39,654 bases of DNA from Methanobacteriota archaeon. GTDB taxonomy: Archaea; Hydrothermarchaeota; Hydrothermarchaeia; Hydrothermarchaeales; BMS3B. Under the pieces are notes generated by a model. It was not told the origin of the DNA, searched no databases, and saw nothing but the letters and a program-made list of their open reading frames with translations. The stretch covers positions 1 through 39,654 of the forward strand of contig QIGD01000012.1 in assembly GCA_003229935.1 (NCBI GenBank), read 5' to 3'. This document shows, in pieces, positions 32,013 to 39,654 of the stretch. Each line of letters begins with the position of its first letter. Within the stretch, counting starts at the first letter, position 1. The position numbers and the translations under genes are program-made.

Positions 32013-32978
32013 ATGAAGCTTTTTCAGATAGGAGAAAGGAAAATAATTAGTATTCTGGAAGAGTATTTCGAGCCCTGCAGCAATGTTGATACCAGTATAG
32101 GAGACGATGCAGCAGTTCTGAAAGTGAATAAAAGACTTATTGTGGTGAGCAGCGACATGGTCAGAGAAAAAACCCATGTCCCGCGTGAGATGTCGCCATG
32201 GAAGGTGGGCTGGTATTCTGTAAACGCCTCCCTCAGCGATATTGCATCAATGGGTGCCCTGCCATCAGGCATCCTGCTCTCTCTCGGCCTAAGGGAAGAT
32301 ATGAGGGTAGAAGACCTGAGAGAATTTGCCTCAGGTATTAAAGAAGCCTGCAGATATCATAATACATATGTAATCGGAGGGGATACAAAGGCACATAGTG
32401 AACTTACAGTCGTTGTTACAGCTCTTGGAGAAGCAGATAGAGTGATGAGAAGAAATTCAGCCAGAAGAGGAGATTTAATATGTGTAACAGGAAAAATAGG
32501 AGAGGCTGCCGCTGGCTTTTATTGCCTTGTTAATAAACTTGATATTTCTGAAAAAGAGTACCTCTTAAAGGCAGCATTCGAACCAATAGCAAGGGTCAGG
32601 GAAGGTAATATTATAGCAGAGTATTCAAAATGCTGTATGGATATAAGTGATGGCCTTGCCTTCAGCCTCTATGAAATAGCAGAGAAAAGCAACTATGGCT
32701 TTGAAGTTTTTGAAAAAAAAGTTCCAAGAAGCATGGGGGTGAAAAAGGTAAGCCGTCTTGTAAATATACCAGAAAGAGAGATGATATTCCATAAAGGAGG
32801 AGATTTTGAACTTCTCTTTACAATAGCTGAGGGAGATTTTGAGCCGTTGAAGAAAGCCCTTGGCGATATGATTGAAATCACACATATAGGTTATATTACT
32901 GATGCTGGAAGAAAACTTATAACTGAAGACGGTAGAGAAGTTGAGCTACCCGAAAGAGGATATGAATCCTTCATGTGA
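32013..32978 (+). CDS. thiL: Thiamine-monophosphate kinase
   Basis: Last step to thiamine diphosphate, the cofactor also used by KorB. DTSIGDDAAVLKV (about residues 27-39) and SSDMVREKTHVPREMSPW are the ATP/metal motifs. SLSDIASMGALPSGILLSLG follows, and GGDTKAHSELTVVVTALG and CMDISDGLAFSLYEIAE complete the family. Size, 321 residues, is standard. GGAGG stands 11 bases before the ATG at 32013. It is the last gene of the run that starts with the YkgJ gene. Confidence 0.93.
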   Translation: MKLFQIGERKIISILEEYFEPCSNVDTSIGDDAAVLKVNKRLIVVSSDMVREKTHVPREMSPWKVGWYSVNASLSDIASMGALPSGILLSLGLREDMRVEDLREFASGIKEACRYHNTYVIGGDTKAHSELTVVVTALGEADRVMRRNSARRGDLICVTGKIGEAAAGFYCLVNKLDISEKEYLLKAAFEPIARVREGNIIAEYSKCCMDISDGLAFSLYEIAEKSNYGFEVFEKKVPRSMGVKKVSRLVNIPEREMIFHKGGDFELLFTIAEGDFEPLKKALGDMIEITHIGYITDAGRKLITEDGREVELPERGYESFM

Positions 32979-33375
32979 ACTAACCACTGGCAAAAATTAG
33001 CATCCGCGGTTGACTCTATACATATATCACATTGAAAGATATACCTGACTGTTAACTTTATAATTTTATGTGGTATCAGACCTTCAATTTTTCAGGCAGT
33101 GTTAACAGAATTGTTGACATAGACATGCTAAGATTGTTGTAAATTTTATAATAATGTTTACATTCGGTATATCTAGATTAGAGAATAGGTGAAATGGTAC
33201 CTATCTTTTTTTAGGACATTTCACCTCCAACCTTTCAATTATAAGCGGTTGATTGAGAGATGATTTTTCAGTTATTTTTGAAAATGCGCATATATGTAAT
33301 ATATATTGTTTCATTTAATTGGAGTCTGGTGGATGCGGTTATGCTGCCACTATTATTTGACAGAGAGGCTAGATT
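32979..33375 (+). promoter_or_regulatory. Long leader/intergenic region with alternative hairpins before tfx
   Basis: No gene is seen in about 400 bases. A perfect inverted repeat, AGGTGAAATG (33187-33196) with CATTTCACCT (33217-33226), overlaps a second one, ATAGGT (33185-33190) with ACCTAT (33199-33204), which is followed by seven T (33206-33212). The two folds exclude each other; the short one with its T-run looks like a terminator. An AT-rich box (ATATATGTAATATATATT, about 33290) may be the tfx promoter, in which case the hairpins end an upstream transcript. TGTTTACATT ... CTAGATTA (33155-33180) recurs before the PTPS-mobA genes. Confidence 0.45.
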
Positions 33376-33861
33376 ATGGTAAAAAGAAATAGAAAAAAGA
33401 GAAGTTTTGTAATAAGACCGACTATAGAGATTCTCGAAGGCCATACTCTAGAAGAACTAACCAAGAAATCGTTTCTGACACCTTCGCAAATACAGGTGCT
33501 TCAGCTTCGTTCTGAAGGATATATCCAGAATGAAATTGCAAAAATAATGAATATTTCCCGTTCCAATATAAGCATAACTGAGAAAAGGGCAAGACATAAC
33601 CTCGAAAAAGCAATGAATACAATAAGAATCTTTGAGATGATAGCACCGATAATTGTAAAAATTGGAAAAGGCACAGACCTCTTTGATATTCCAAAGCTTG
33701 TTTTTGATAATGCAGATAAGGCTGGTATAATTGTCGAATATAATGCTATTCAGCTTACCGATATGATAAGGGAAAAAATGTGGAGGAAGCTCAGAGGCAG
33801 AGAAATTGTTGAGGAATTCACAATCACAATACTCAGAACAGGCAGGGTTGTGGTGGAATAA
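33376..33861 (+). CDS. tfx: Tfx-family transcription regulator
   Basis: A 161-residue DNA-binding protein of the Tfx family, first known as the factor binding the promoter of molybdenum formylmethanofuran dehydrogenase genes in Methanothermobacter. FLTPSQIQVLQLRSEGYIQNEIAKIMNISRSNISITEKRA (split) is the helix-turn-helix (about residues 33-72). The C-terminal half, ending TITILRTGRVVVE, is typical. Neighbours downstream are modABC and mobA, so I infer control of molybdenum uptake or use. Confidence 0.85.
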   Translation: MVKRNRKKRSFVIRPTIEILEGHTLEELTKKSFLTPSQIQVLQLRSEGYIQNEIAKIMNISRSNISITEKRARHNLEKAMNTIRIFEMIAPIIVKIGKGTDLFDIPKLVFDNADKAGIIVEYNAIQLTDMIREKMWRKLRGREIVEEFTITILRTGRVVVE

Positions 33862-34471
33862 CACTAAATATTTAAGTCAATCACCACCCATTACAATGGA
33901 TGGTCTCCTTGTCCAGATTATTATGAACAAAATATTCTCCTGCTTTTAAAACGTTCCCTGCACAACTGGGATATTCAGCCTCTTTTATCGCCAGGATTTT
34001 TGTTATCCACTTATACCAAATATAAACCTATTTGAGTAAATTTAAGAAATTTTATGACAATGTACACAATATTAAGAAAATTGAATATAAAATAATAAAT
34101 TTATATAGAATATTGTATTAAATCATATAATAAAATAAGATTTGAGTGTTTTTCTCAACTACTTTTATATATATCCCATTTCATAAAATTAATTACAAAA
34201 AGCCGGAAAAATCGTTTCTGAATAGATCAGATAGATTATACAGGTGGCATCTTATGGGAAAACCAAAATTGATAAATACATCACACGGTGCTGGATATCT
34301 TAATGAAAGTAGACACTGGAATATAAAGTGGCAGGATAACTTTATATATATGTATGTATTCACACAACCGAGATATCTTACTGTTTCATTAACACATACG
34401 TTAAATCAAATCCGACGATTTTTACCCTGGAAATGTGTTTAAATTTTTCTGAGAATACTGGAGGAACAGAA
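33862..34471 (+). other. AT-rich region between tfx and modA, with a solitary IscB-type right end
   Basis: At 33876-33926 lies a solitary right end of the IscB element family: hairpin ACCACCCATT/AATGGATGGT (33883-33904, one mismatch), then TTGTCCAGATTATTATGA. After it the DNA is very AT-rich. Near modA there is an inverted repeat, AACACAT (34391-34397) with ATGTGTT (34433-34439), enclosing AAATC/GATTT, close to the Shine-Dalgarno of modA. A 98-codon open frame (34146-34442) resembles nothing and I do not call it. Confidence 0.5.
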
Positions 34472-35323
34472 ATGAAAATAAGAGCTAATACTGAAAAAGC
34501 ATGGAAATCTGGCAGAATAGTTCACCAGAGGGGTTATATCAACCATATCATGAAAGCACTTATTATATTAACATTACTTACTATCCCATTGCTCACTTCA
34601 GGATGCACAACCAATAACAAAGAGGACAGCATAACTGTCCTCGCTGCTGCAAGCCTCACTGAAGCATTTCAGGAGCTTTCCCATGATTTTGAAGCAAAGT
34701 ACCATATAAAAGTGGAGCCTGACTTCGCAGGGTCAAATACACTTGCTATTGACATAGAACATGGTGCCTATGCAGATGTATATGCCTCAGCCGACAAGAA
34801 GTATATGACAGCCTTAATAAAACAGGGTTATGTTAATAAGAGTGTCGCCTTTACAAGAAACAAGCTTGTGCTTGTAGTACCTAAAGCAAATCCTGCCAAC
34901 ATAACAAGCGTTACTGACCTGCGCAGAAATGTAAAGCTTGTGATTGCTAACAGGGGGGTACCTGTTGGAATATACACAAGAAAGGCACTTTTAAATCTGG
35001 ACTCAATATATGGTAATGGCTTTTCAAACCAGGTTCTTTCCCATGTGGTGTCTGATGGTATCGATGTCAAAGGTGTCTTGACAAAAGTTGTTATGGATGA
35101 AGCAGACGCAGGCTTTGTATATTCTTCAGATGCCGTAACTGCAAATGGCAAAGTTAAGGTAATAGAGCTCCCAGAAAATGGCGGTGGAGTTTTCCCGAAA
35201 TACTATATTGGTATACTCACAGGCTCTAAAAATAAGAAAGATGCCCAGAAGTTTATCAACTTTGTTCTCTCTCCTGAAGGAAAGAAAATATTGAAAAAAT
35301 ATGGGTTTGAGGCTGAAAAATGA
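34472..35323 (+). CDS. modA: Molybdate ABC transporter, substrate-binding lipoprotein
   Basis: Binds molybdate (possibly tungstate) outside the membrane and delivers it to ModBC. It is the ModA type: VLAAASLTEAFQELSHDFEAKY, then DFAGSNTLAIDIEHGAYADVYASADKKYM (split) and DEADAGFVYSSDAV. The lipobox is LLTSGC. Two starts are possible: ATG at 34472 has a strong GGAGG eight bases upstream but puts a 26-residue basic stretch before the signal peptide; ATG at 34550 starts at the signal peptide (MKALIILTLL) with a weaker GAGGGG. It overlaps modB by four bases. Confidence 0.9.
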   Translation: MKIRANTEKAWKSGRIVHQRGYINHIMKALIILTLLTIPLLTSGCTTNNKEDSITVLAAASLTEAFQELSHDFEAKYHIKVEPDFAGSNTLAIDIEHGAYADVYASADKKYMTALIKQGYVNKSVAFTRNKLVLVVPKANPANITSVTDLRRNVKLVIANRGVPVGIYTRKALLNLDSIYGNGFSNQVLSHVVSDGIDVKGVLTKVVMDEADAGFVYSSDAVTANGKVKVIELPENGGGVFPKYYIGILTGSKNKKDAQKFINFVLSPEGKKILKKYGFEAEK

Positions 35324-36114
35324 AACTATTTGCAGCAATATACACTATTGCCGGCGTGATAGTAGCAGTATTCATTTTTTTTCCTATTGTCTCAGTAGTC
35401 ATAAATGCCTTCCATGCACCACCAGCGCTACTACTAAGTCATGACACTGTAGCTGCAATTAAACTCAGCCTTATAACAGCCACTGTGTCAACACTGATAA
35501 TTTTTATACTTGGCACCCCTCTGGCCTACTATCTGGCAAGGAATGATTCTGCCTTCTCCAGAGCACTTGACCTTCTTCTCGGCCTTGAAATGGTTCTTCC
35601 GCCTGCTGTGGCTGGTATTGCTCTTCTCGCCGCCTTTGGCAGAACTGGTATTCTGGGCAGGTATCTTGCAGTGTTTGGCATAACTCTACCTTTCACAACT
35701 GCTGCTGTGGTTATTGCCCAGACCTTTGTAGCACTACCTCTATATGTCAACCCTGTACGTGCTGGCTATGCAAGTATAAATAGAAACCTTGAAGGAGCTG
35801 CCTTTACACTGGGTGCTTCTGAACTTTACACTTTTTTGAAGATTTCTTTTCCACTGGCAAGAAATGCCACTCTAGCAGGAGCTATCATGAGCTGGTCTCG
35901 TGCTATGGGTGAATTTGGTGCAACCATAATGTTTGCAGGGAATTTTGTAGGTAGGACGCAGACAATGCCACTGGCTGTATATTCTGCTCTGCAGGTGAGT
36001 TTCAACAAAGCCATGGTAGTTGCAGCTGTGTTAATTCTAATATCTTTCGTGATTCTAATTGCATTCGGGGCAATCAGCAAAAGAAATAGCAAAAGAAGTG
36101 ATTTAAATGCTTGA
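35320..36114 (+). CDS. modB: Molybdate ABC transporter, permease
   Basis: The membrane channel of the importer, 264 residues with about six hydrophobic segments. LLGLEMVLPPAVAGIALL and SRAMGEFGATIMFAGNF are typical of ModB; the EAA loop is ASINRNLEGAAFTLGASELY. It starts within the end of modA and overlaps modC by eight bases. Confidence 0.92.
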   Translation: MKLFAAIYTIAGVIVAVFIFFPIVSVVINAFHAPPALLLSHDTVAAIKLSLITATVSTLIIFILGTPLAYYLARNDSAFSRALDLLLGLEMVLPPAVAGIALLAAFGRTGILGRYLAVFGITLPFTTAAVVIAQTFVALPLYVNPVRAGYASINRNLEGAAFTLGASELYTFLKISFPLARNATLAGAIMSWSRAMGEFGATIMFAGNFVGRTQTMPLAVYSALQVSFNKAMVVAAVLILISFVILIAFGAISKRNSKRSDLNA

Positions 36115-36853
36115 TATGTATGTATTTAAACATCTCATGAAATTTGAACTAAAAATAAGGCTCAAAATGCAAAATGGAATTCTTGCCATTCTGGGAGAAA
36201 ACGGGTTTGGCAAAACAACCACATTAAAGGCGATTGCTGGTCTTATCAAACCAGATGAAGGTTATATCAATCTCGACAACGCTGTGATTTTTAACTCTAA
36301 ATCGAATATAAACCTCCCACCCCAGAGACGTAATATAGGCTATGTATTCCAAGAACTTGCACTTTTCCCCCACATGAGCATATATGAAAATATAGCTTTT
36401 GGCTTAAAGGTGAAAGGCTACCCTGCAGTTAAGATAAAAAAGGAAGTCAATAATTTGATACAAACCTTTGAACTTGAGGATTTCAGGTTTTATTTACCTA
36501 GTGAAATCTCAGGCGGACAGCAGCAGCGTGTAGCTTTAGCTAGAGCACTGGTGGTTAAACCAGAGCTTCTTCTATTGGATGAACCCTTCTCCGCCCAAGA
36601 CCCAGAATCAAAGAGAAAAATGAGGGACGAGATTAAAATCATCCTGAACAAAATCTCAATACCAACAATCCTTGTTACTCACGATTTTCAGGATGCCATT
36701 ACACTTGCTGAGAGAGTATGTACAGTTACAAAAGATAAAGAGTGCCACATACTGCATGACATGACTCCACATATTACAGAAAATGACTTCCTATCCGCAA
36801 AACATGATTTTCAAGGCAAGGCAGAAGCAGTATTTTCAAATAGTACAACATAG
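36107..36853 (+). CDS. modC: Molybdate ABC transporter, ATPase
   Basis: The ATP-hydrolysing subunit. Walker A is LGENGFGKTTTLKAIAGL, the Q loop YVFQELALFPHMS, signature SGGQQQRVALARAL, Walker B LLLLDEPFSAQD (Gln where Leu is common) and the His of VTHDFQDAITL. At 248 residues it ends soon after the ATPase domain and lacks the C-terminal MOP/TOBE domain that gives bacterial ModC molybdate feedback. It is last in modABC. Confidence 0.9.
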   Translation: MLDMYVFKHLMKFELKIRLKMQNGILAILGENGFGKTTTLKAIAGLIKPDEGYINLDNAVIFNSKSNINLPPQRRNIGYVFQELALFPHMSIYENIAFGLKVKGYPAVKIKKEVNNLIQTFELEDFRFYLPSEISGGQQQRVALARALVVKPELLLLDEPFSAQDPESKRKMRDEIKIILNKISIPTILVTHDFQDAITLAERVCTVTKDKECHILHDMTPHITENDFLSAKHDFQGKAEAVFSNSTT

Positions 36854-36908
36854 AAAAATGTTTTTATCTACCTGAAATTAAAAATAATTGGCATAAGGTA
36901 TATTCTTC

Positions 36909-36985
36909 TGTTTACATTAATAACTAGATTACAACATTTTGTCAACTGTATCGTTAAATAAAAGCAAAAAATTTTTATACCTATA
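36909..36985 (+). promoter_or_regulatory. Promoter region of PTPS-mobA with a motif shared with tfx
   Basis: TGTTTACATT (36909-36918) and CTAGATTA (36924-36931) recur from the tfx leader, where the spacer is eight bases rather than five. GTCAAC (36941-36946) is the inverse of GTTGAC at 33113-33118. A TATA-like TTTTTATACC follows at about 36974-36983, some 65 bases before the PTPS-family start. Possible shared operator; two copies are few. Confidence 0.35.
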
Positions 36986-37045
36986 ATGTGTTTGAAGCTT
37001 TGTATATTTTTAAAATTTAAACATAACATATTAGAGGTGTAAATA

Positions 37046-37552
37046 ATGAAAATAAAAATTGATGGCGCAGAAGCGAAGGTAGTTTTTGAAGCATGTCACC
37101 TTGTGCCTGGAAATGGTAAATGCGGCCGTTTGCATCCACACTTCAATAAAGTAAGTGTTGTAATTGATGGTAATCTATCTTCTAAAAGAAGAGTCTTGCA
37201 CCTTTACAAATTAAAGTATATGATTCTAGAAATATGTAATGAACTGGACGGGAAAGTGCTTCTGGCACAATATCCAGAAAATATCATGCATGTTGAAAGA
37301 AACATTAACTATGTAAAAGTCTCAGTTAACGGAAAGACATACTCTTTACCAGAGGAAGATGTGATGCAACTCCCGATTAGCTCTCTGAATACTGAAGACA
37401 TGTGCCTGTACTTTTCAGATAGAATAATACGCAGCATAAAGGATGAATTTGATATTTCAAGAATAAACTGGGTTGAGGTTATATTTGACGAAGGCCATGG
37501 ACAGATTGCGGCAAATAGAGTAATCCTCAATAAAGACAATCAGGTGCCATAA
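37046..37552 (+). CDS. 6-pyruvoyltetrahydropterin synthase (PTPS/QueD) family protein
   Basis: A pterin-forming or pterin-cleaving enzyme of 168 residues. FEACHLVPGNGKCGRLHPHF gives the zinc ligands His18, His30 and His32 and the catalytic Cys26 of PTPS. NWVEVIFDEGHGQIAAN is near the family's late Glu motif. The preceding gene block imports molybdate and the next gene is mobA, so a role in pterin or cofactor metabolism is plausible, but queuosine/archaeosine synthesis (QueD) fits equally. AGAGGTG stands before the ATG. Confidence 0.75.
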   Translation: MKIKIDGAEAKVVFEACHLVPGNGKCGRLHPHFNKVSVVIDGNLSSKRRVLHLYKLKYMILEICNELDGKVLLAQYPENIMHVERNINYVKVSVNGKTYSLPEEDVMQLPISSLNTEDMCLYFSDRIIRSIKDEFDISRINWVEVIFDEGHGQIAANRVILNKDNQVP

Positions 37553-37553
37553 T

Positions 37554-38483
37554 TTGAAAGCAGGAATAATTCTGGCTGGTGGAAAGGCAGAACGCTTTGG
37601 AAGTGATAAAGCACTTGCAAAATTAAATGGTGAAGTTCTTATAAAGCATGTACATAGTGCCCTCAAGGAAAGTGTTGATAGAGTATTTATATGTGTTGAC
37701 AGTGAGGAAAAAATAAGAAAATACCGATTTTTGAAGGATGATATTACTGAATTTATTGTAGATATGGCAGAAGATTTTTCCAAGGGACCTCTAAGAGGTA
37801 TATTAACCGGAGTCAGAAATATAGAAGGAGAATATTTTCTTGTCACATCAACTGATGTTCCATTTATAAAACCAGAAGCTATAGATATTCTTTTTGAAAA
37901 GGCACAGAATGTAGAGGCTGCTCTGCCTGTATGGAGTACCAGTATTATGGAACCTCTATTTGCCGTATATAGTCAAAAAGCTGTAGAAAGGATAAGTGAT
38001 TATATGCATCGTTATTCTACAACCACAGGTAAAAACCCATGGGCTATAGATTTAATAAGGAGTTTTGATAAAATATCTCTAATAGAAGTTAGAAATATTG
38101 ATAGTACTCTTGGTTCCTTTATAAATATCAACACAAAAGATATGCTTGAAAGCTTAAATTACACTGGAGCAGAGGAGGCAAATAAGCAGGTGAAAGGTAA
38201 TGGTGGTAACAGAATACTTGTAAATAAACCTGCATCAAACTTTTTTAGAAAGGGTATAGAATACGAGATTCGTGCCTGTATTGACTCTGATAAATCTCTA
38301 TACAATGCTGCGGCACGATACTTCAGAAAGGAAGCAGATTTTTATTATCGTAATGATATACTATTTCTTGCAGCAAGGGCAAGAATGTCGGAATATCAGT
38401 GCTATGAAAGGGCTGCTCAACTTTCAAAGAATGAGTATTCCAGCCTTTTTCAGAGGATAGGTATAAGGAAAAAGAAGACTTAA
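37554..38483 (+). CDS. mobA: MobA-like molybdenum cofactor guanylyltransferase with C-terminal extension
   Basis: Attaches GMP to molybdopterin. LAGGKAERFGSDKALAKLNG (about residues 7-26) is the nucleotide-binding motif and TSTDVPFIKPEAID the metal-binding Asp segment. FININTKDMLE marks the end of MobA at about residue 200. The last 100 residues (KQVKGNGGN ... GIRKKKT) are a basic helical extension unknown to me. The start is TTG one base after the PTPS stop, and the 3' end overlaps the zinc-finger gene by four bases. Confidence 0.82.
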   Translation: MKAGIILAGGKAERFGSDKALAKLNGEVLIKHVHSALKESVDRVFICVDSEEKIRKYRFLKDDITEFIVDMAEDFSKGPLRGILTGVRNIEGEYFLVTSTDVPFIKPEAIDILFEKAQNVEAALPVWSTSIMEPLFAVYSQKAVERISDYMHRYSTTTGKNPWAIDLIRSFDKISLIEVRNIDSTLGSFININTKDMLESLNYTGAEEANKQVKGNGGNRILVNKPASNFFRKGIEYEIRACIDSDKSLYNAAARYFRKEADFYYRNDILFLAARARMSEYQCYERAAQLSKNEYSSLFQRIGIRKKKT

Positions 38484-39613
38484 AAGAGCCCCAGTTTCTC
38501 ATGCTTTGTCCACACATCAAAGCCTCTGACTATACTTTTAACAAATTCCCTCTTTTCTCTATTATCGCCTGGAATCTCACAGTTAAAGCGTGTTCTGAAA
38601 AGTGCCACAAATGCTCCACCTCTTCCAGTGTCAACGTAATCCTGCAGAATCTTTTTATTTTCTAAAGCCATCTCTTTAATTTTATTGTCTTCCATATGAA
38701 TTATAATCCATTCCATCTGAGAGAACCTGAAGCACAACTCAGAAATCTCAGCAAACCTCTCTTCACAGGTTAAGCTGAAAAAATACTCTTTTGAAGGTGC
38801 TGGAAAATTTTCAATTAGACTCTTCGTAATCTCCACTTCAGAATTTATTACCTCATTTATTCTTTCCTCTATGACTTTTTCTGTAAATATAATCCTCTCG
38901 GCAAAATTTATTGCATTATGTTCAAATAGTGATAGAAGTTCGCCTTCCTCCCTCTGAAACCCCATATTCAATGAGGTTCTGAGATAGTTCATGTACAGGT
39001 GAGAGGGTATCAAAAGACTAAATATTTTCAATGCATATTTACTCTGCACATTGTCAAAAATAAACACAATAATACCAGGGGGTGTTACAACCACGTTATG
39101 CTCAGATTCACTCTCCCAAGAGGTTATAACTACCCCTTCAATGCCAATTTCTTCAAGCTTCCTCACTCCCAGACGAGACATAAATTTAAGGGATACCTCT
39201 TTGAAGATATCTGCATATTCATCTTTCAGAGTATTTATCACAGGAATACCAAAGATTTCTTTTCTTGCATATAATTTCAAAGCACAATTAGGGCAAATAG
39301 GAATTCCATCTTTCTCCAGAAGAATCCTGCCGCTTTTATGGCATGATGTACAATAAAACTCCTCTATATCCTGCTTCAGTGATGGGCAATCCTTTATGTG
39401 CCTTCTTATTCTCTCTCTGGAGACGAAGCTCTTTCCACACCTGCACTCCAATTTTGTTCTGATAACTTTCCATGATACTCTTCCTCTGCCATTCTGAAGC
39501 TTTCTATCGCATAGGTGCTTTATGTGGCTTTCAAGTTCAGATTTCTTCACCACCACCCCACAGTAGGGACATTTAGAAGTATATGTGCCATCCAGGATTA
39601 CAGAGAACTTCAT
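38480..39613 (-). CDS. Multi-zinc-finger protein of unknown function
   Basis: I do not recognise the family. Three zinc motifs come first: CPYCGVVVKKSELESHIKHLC (split at the loop; Cys15, Cys18, His30, Cys35), CRCGKSFVSRERIRRHIKDC, and CTSCHKSGRILLEKDG ... CPNC. Residues about 130-377 form an unknown alpha/beta domain with GVVITSWESESEHNVVVTPP and a helical end. Nucleic-acid binding is likely for the fingers. The C-terminal domain may be enzymatic but shows no motif I know. The 3' end overlaps mobA by four bases; the gene is otherwise alone. Confidence 0.65.
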   Translation of the reverse strand: MKFSVILDGTYTSKCPYCGVVVKKSELESHIKHLCDRKLQNGRGRVSWKVIRTKLECRCGKSFVSRERIRRHIKDCPSLKQDIEEFYCTSCHKSGRILLEKDGIPICPNCALKLYARKEIFGIPVINTLKDEYADIFKEVSLKFMSRLGVRKLEEIGIEGVVITSWESESEHNVVVTPPGIIVFIFDNVQSKYALKIFSLLIPSHLYMNYLRTSLNMGFQREEGELLSLFEHNAINFAERIIFTEKVIEERINEVINSEVEITKSLIENFPAPSKEYFFSLTCEERFAEISELCFRFSQMEWIIIHMEDNKIKEMALENKKILQDYVDTGRGGAFVALFRTRFNCEIPGDNREKREFVKSIVRGFDVWTKHEKLGLF

Positions 39614-39654
39614 AGTTCATAAAGATTTTATATTATATATAAAAATGTCGATTT

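Noticed and set aside
34146..34442. 98-codon open frame upstream of modA
   Set aside because: No ribosome site, no recognisable motif, very AT-rich DNA and overlap with the modA leader. Probably chance.

Overview
The window is a stretch of euryarchaeal chromosome, AT-rich by eye. The archaeal assignment rests on RNA polymerase subunits RpoK and RpoN, ribosomal protein eL18, an archaeal class I CCA-adding enzyme, an archaeal Trm-G10 type tRNA methyltransferase and the archaeal order eL18-uL13-uS9-rpoN-rpoK-eno-uS2. CofC (coenzyme F420), a Tfx-family regulator (known from control of formylmethanofuran dehydrogenase genes), an EhaR-like protein, HdrB/HdrC-like proteins and 2-oxoacid:ferredoxin oxidoreductase point to a methanogen, a methane/alkane oxidiser or an Archaeoglobus-like relative. 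No mcr gene or rRNA is present, so I do not name a genus.

Layout. 0.4-3.1 kb: an MFS carrier, a small lipoprotein-like gene with a probably broken signal peptide, and inositol-1-phosphate synthase. 3.2-3.7 kb: a dead TnpB insertion element. 3.7-11.3 kb: RNA and protein maintenance (RNase Z, Trm-G10, HtrA protease, CofC, DUF192, MutS-like ATPase, CCA-adding enzyme). 11.4-15.5 kb: an Lrp-type regulator, ferredoxin and korABG, split by remnants of IscB-type transposons. 15.5-19.3 kb: rlmE, hdrB/hdrC-like genes and a LolA-like lipoprotein, with transposon debris between them. 19.4-23.1 kb: biosynthesis (trpF, aroD, aroE, nadC, an isochorismatase-fold hydrolase). 23.1-23.8 kb: a second IscB mini-element and a truncated-looking DUF59 gene. 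23.8-27.4 kb: the conserved information-processing operon, with a tRNA-Pro embedded between rpoN and rpoK. 27.5-28.5 kb: a deleted IS1-family element in the tail of a small winged-helix gene. 28.6-33.0 kb: YkgJ, EhaR-like HAD, a frameshifted phosphoesterase and thiL. 33.4-38.5 kb: a probable molybdenum block (tfx, modABC, a PTPS-family gene, mobA). 38.5-39.6 kb: a multi-zinc-finger protein.

The strongest theme is insertion-sequence decay at gene edges. Two mini-elements share a structured upstream RNA with compensatory base changes. They fit the omega (HEARO) RNA of IscB, an RNA-guided nuclease family, and an iscB C-terminal fragment lies beside one copy. Transposon ends lie at the 3' end of the ferredoxin gene, the start codon of korA, the start of the DUF59 gene, the stop of rnz and the stop of the winged-helix gene. 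Other points of interest are a 10-bp tandem duplication that frameshifts a phosphoesterase fused to a Cys-less phosphatase-like domain, an rpoN stop codon inside a tRNA gene, and a possible alternative-hairpin leader plus shared motif near tfx and the PTPS-mobA genes.

All family assignments come from reading motifs by eye. No database search, folding program or alignment was run.
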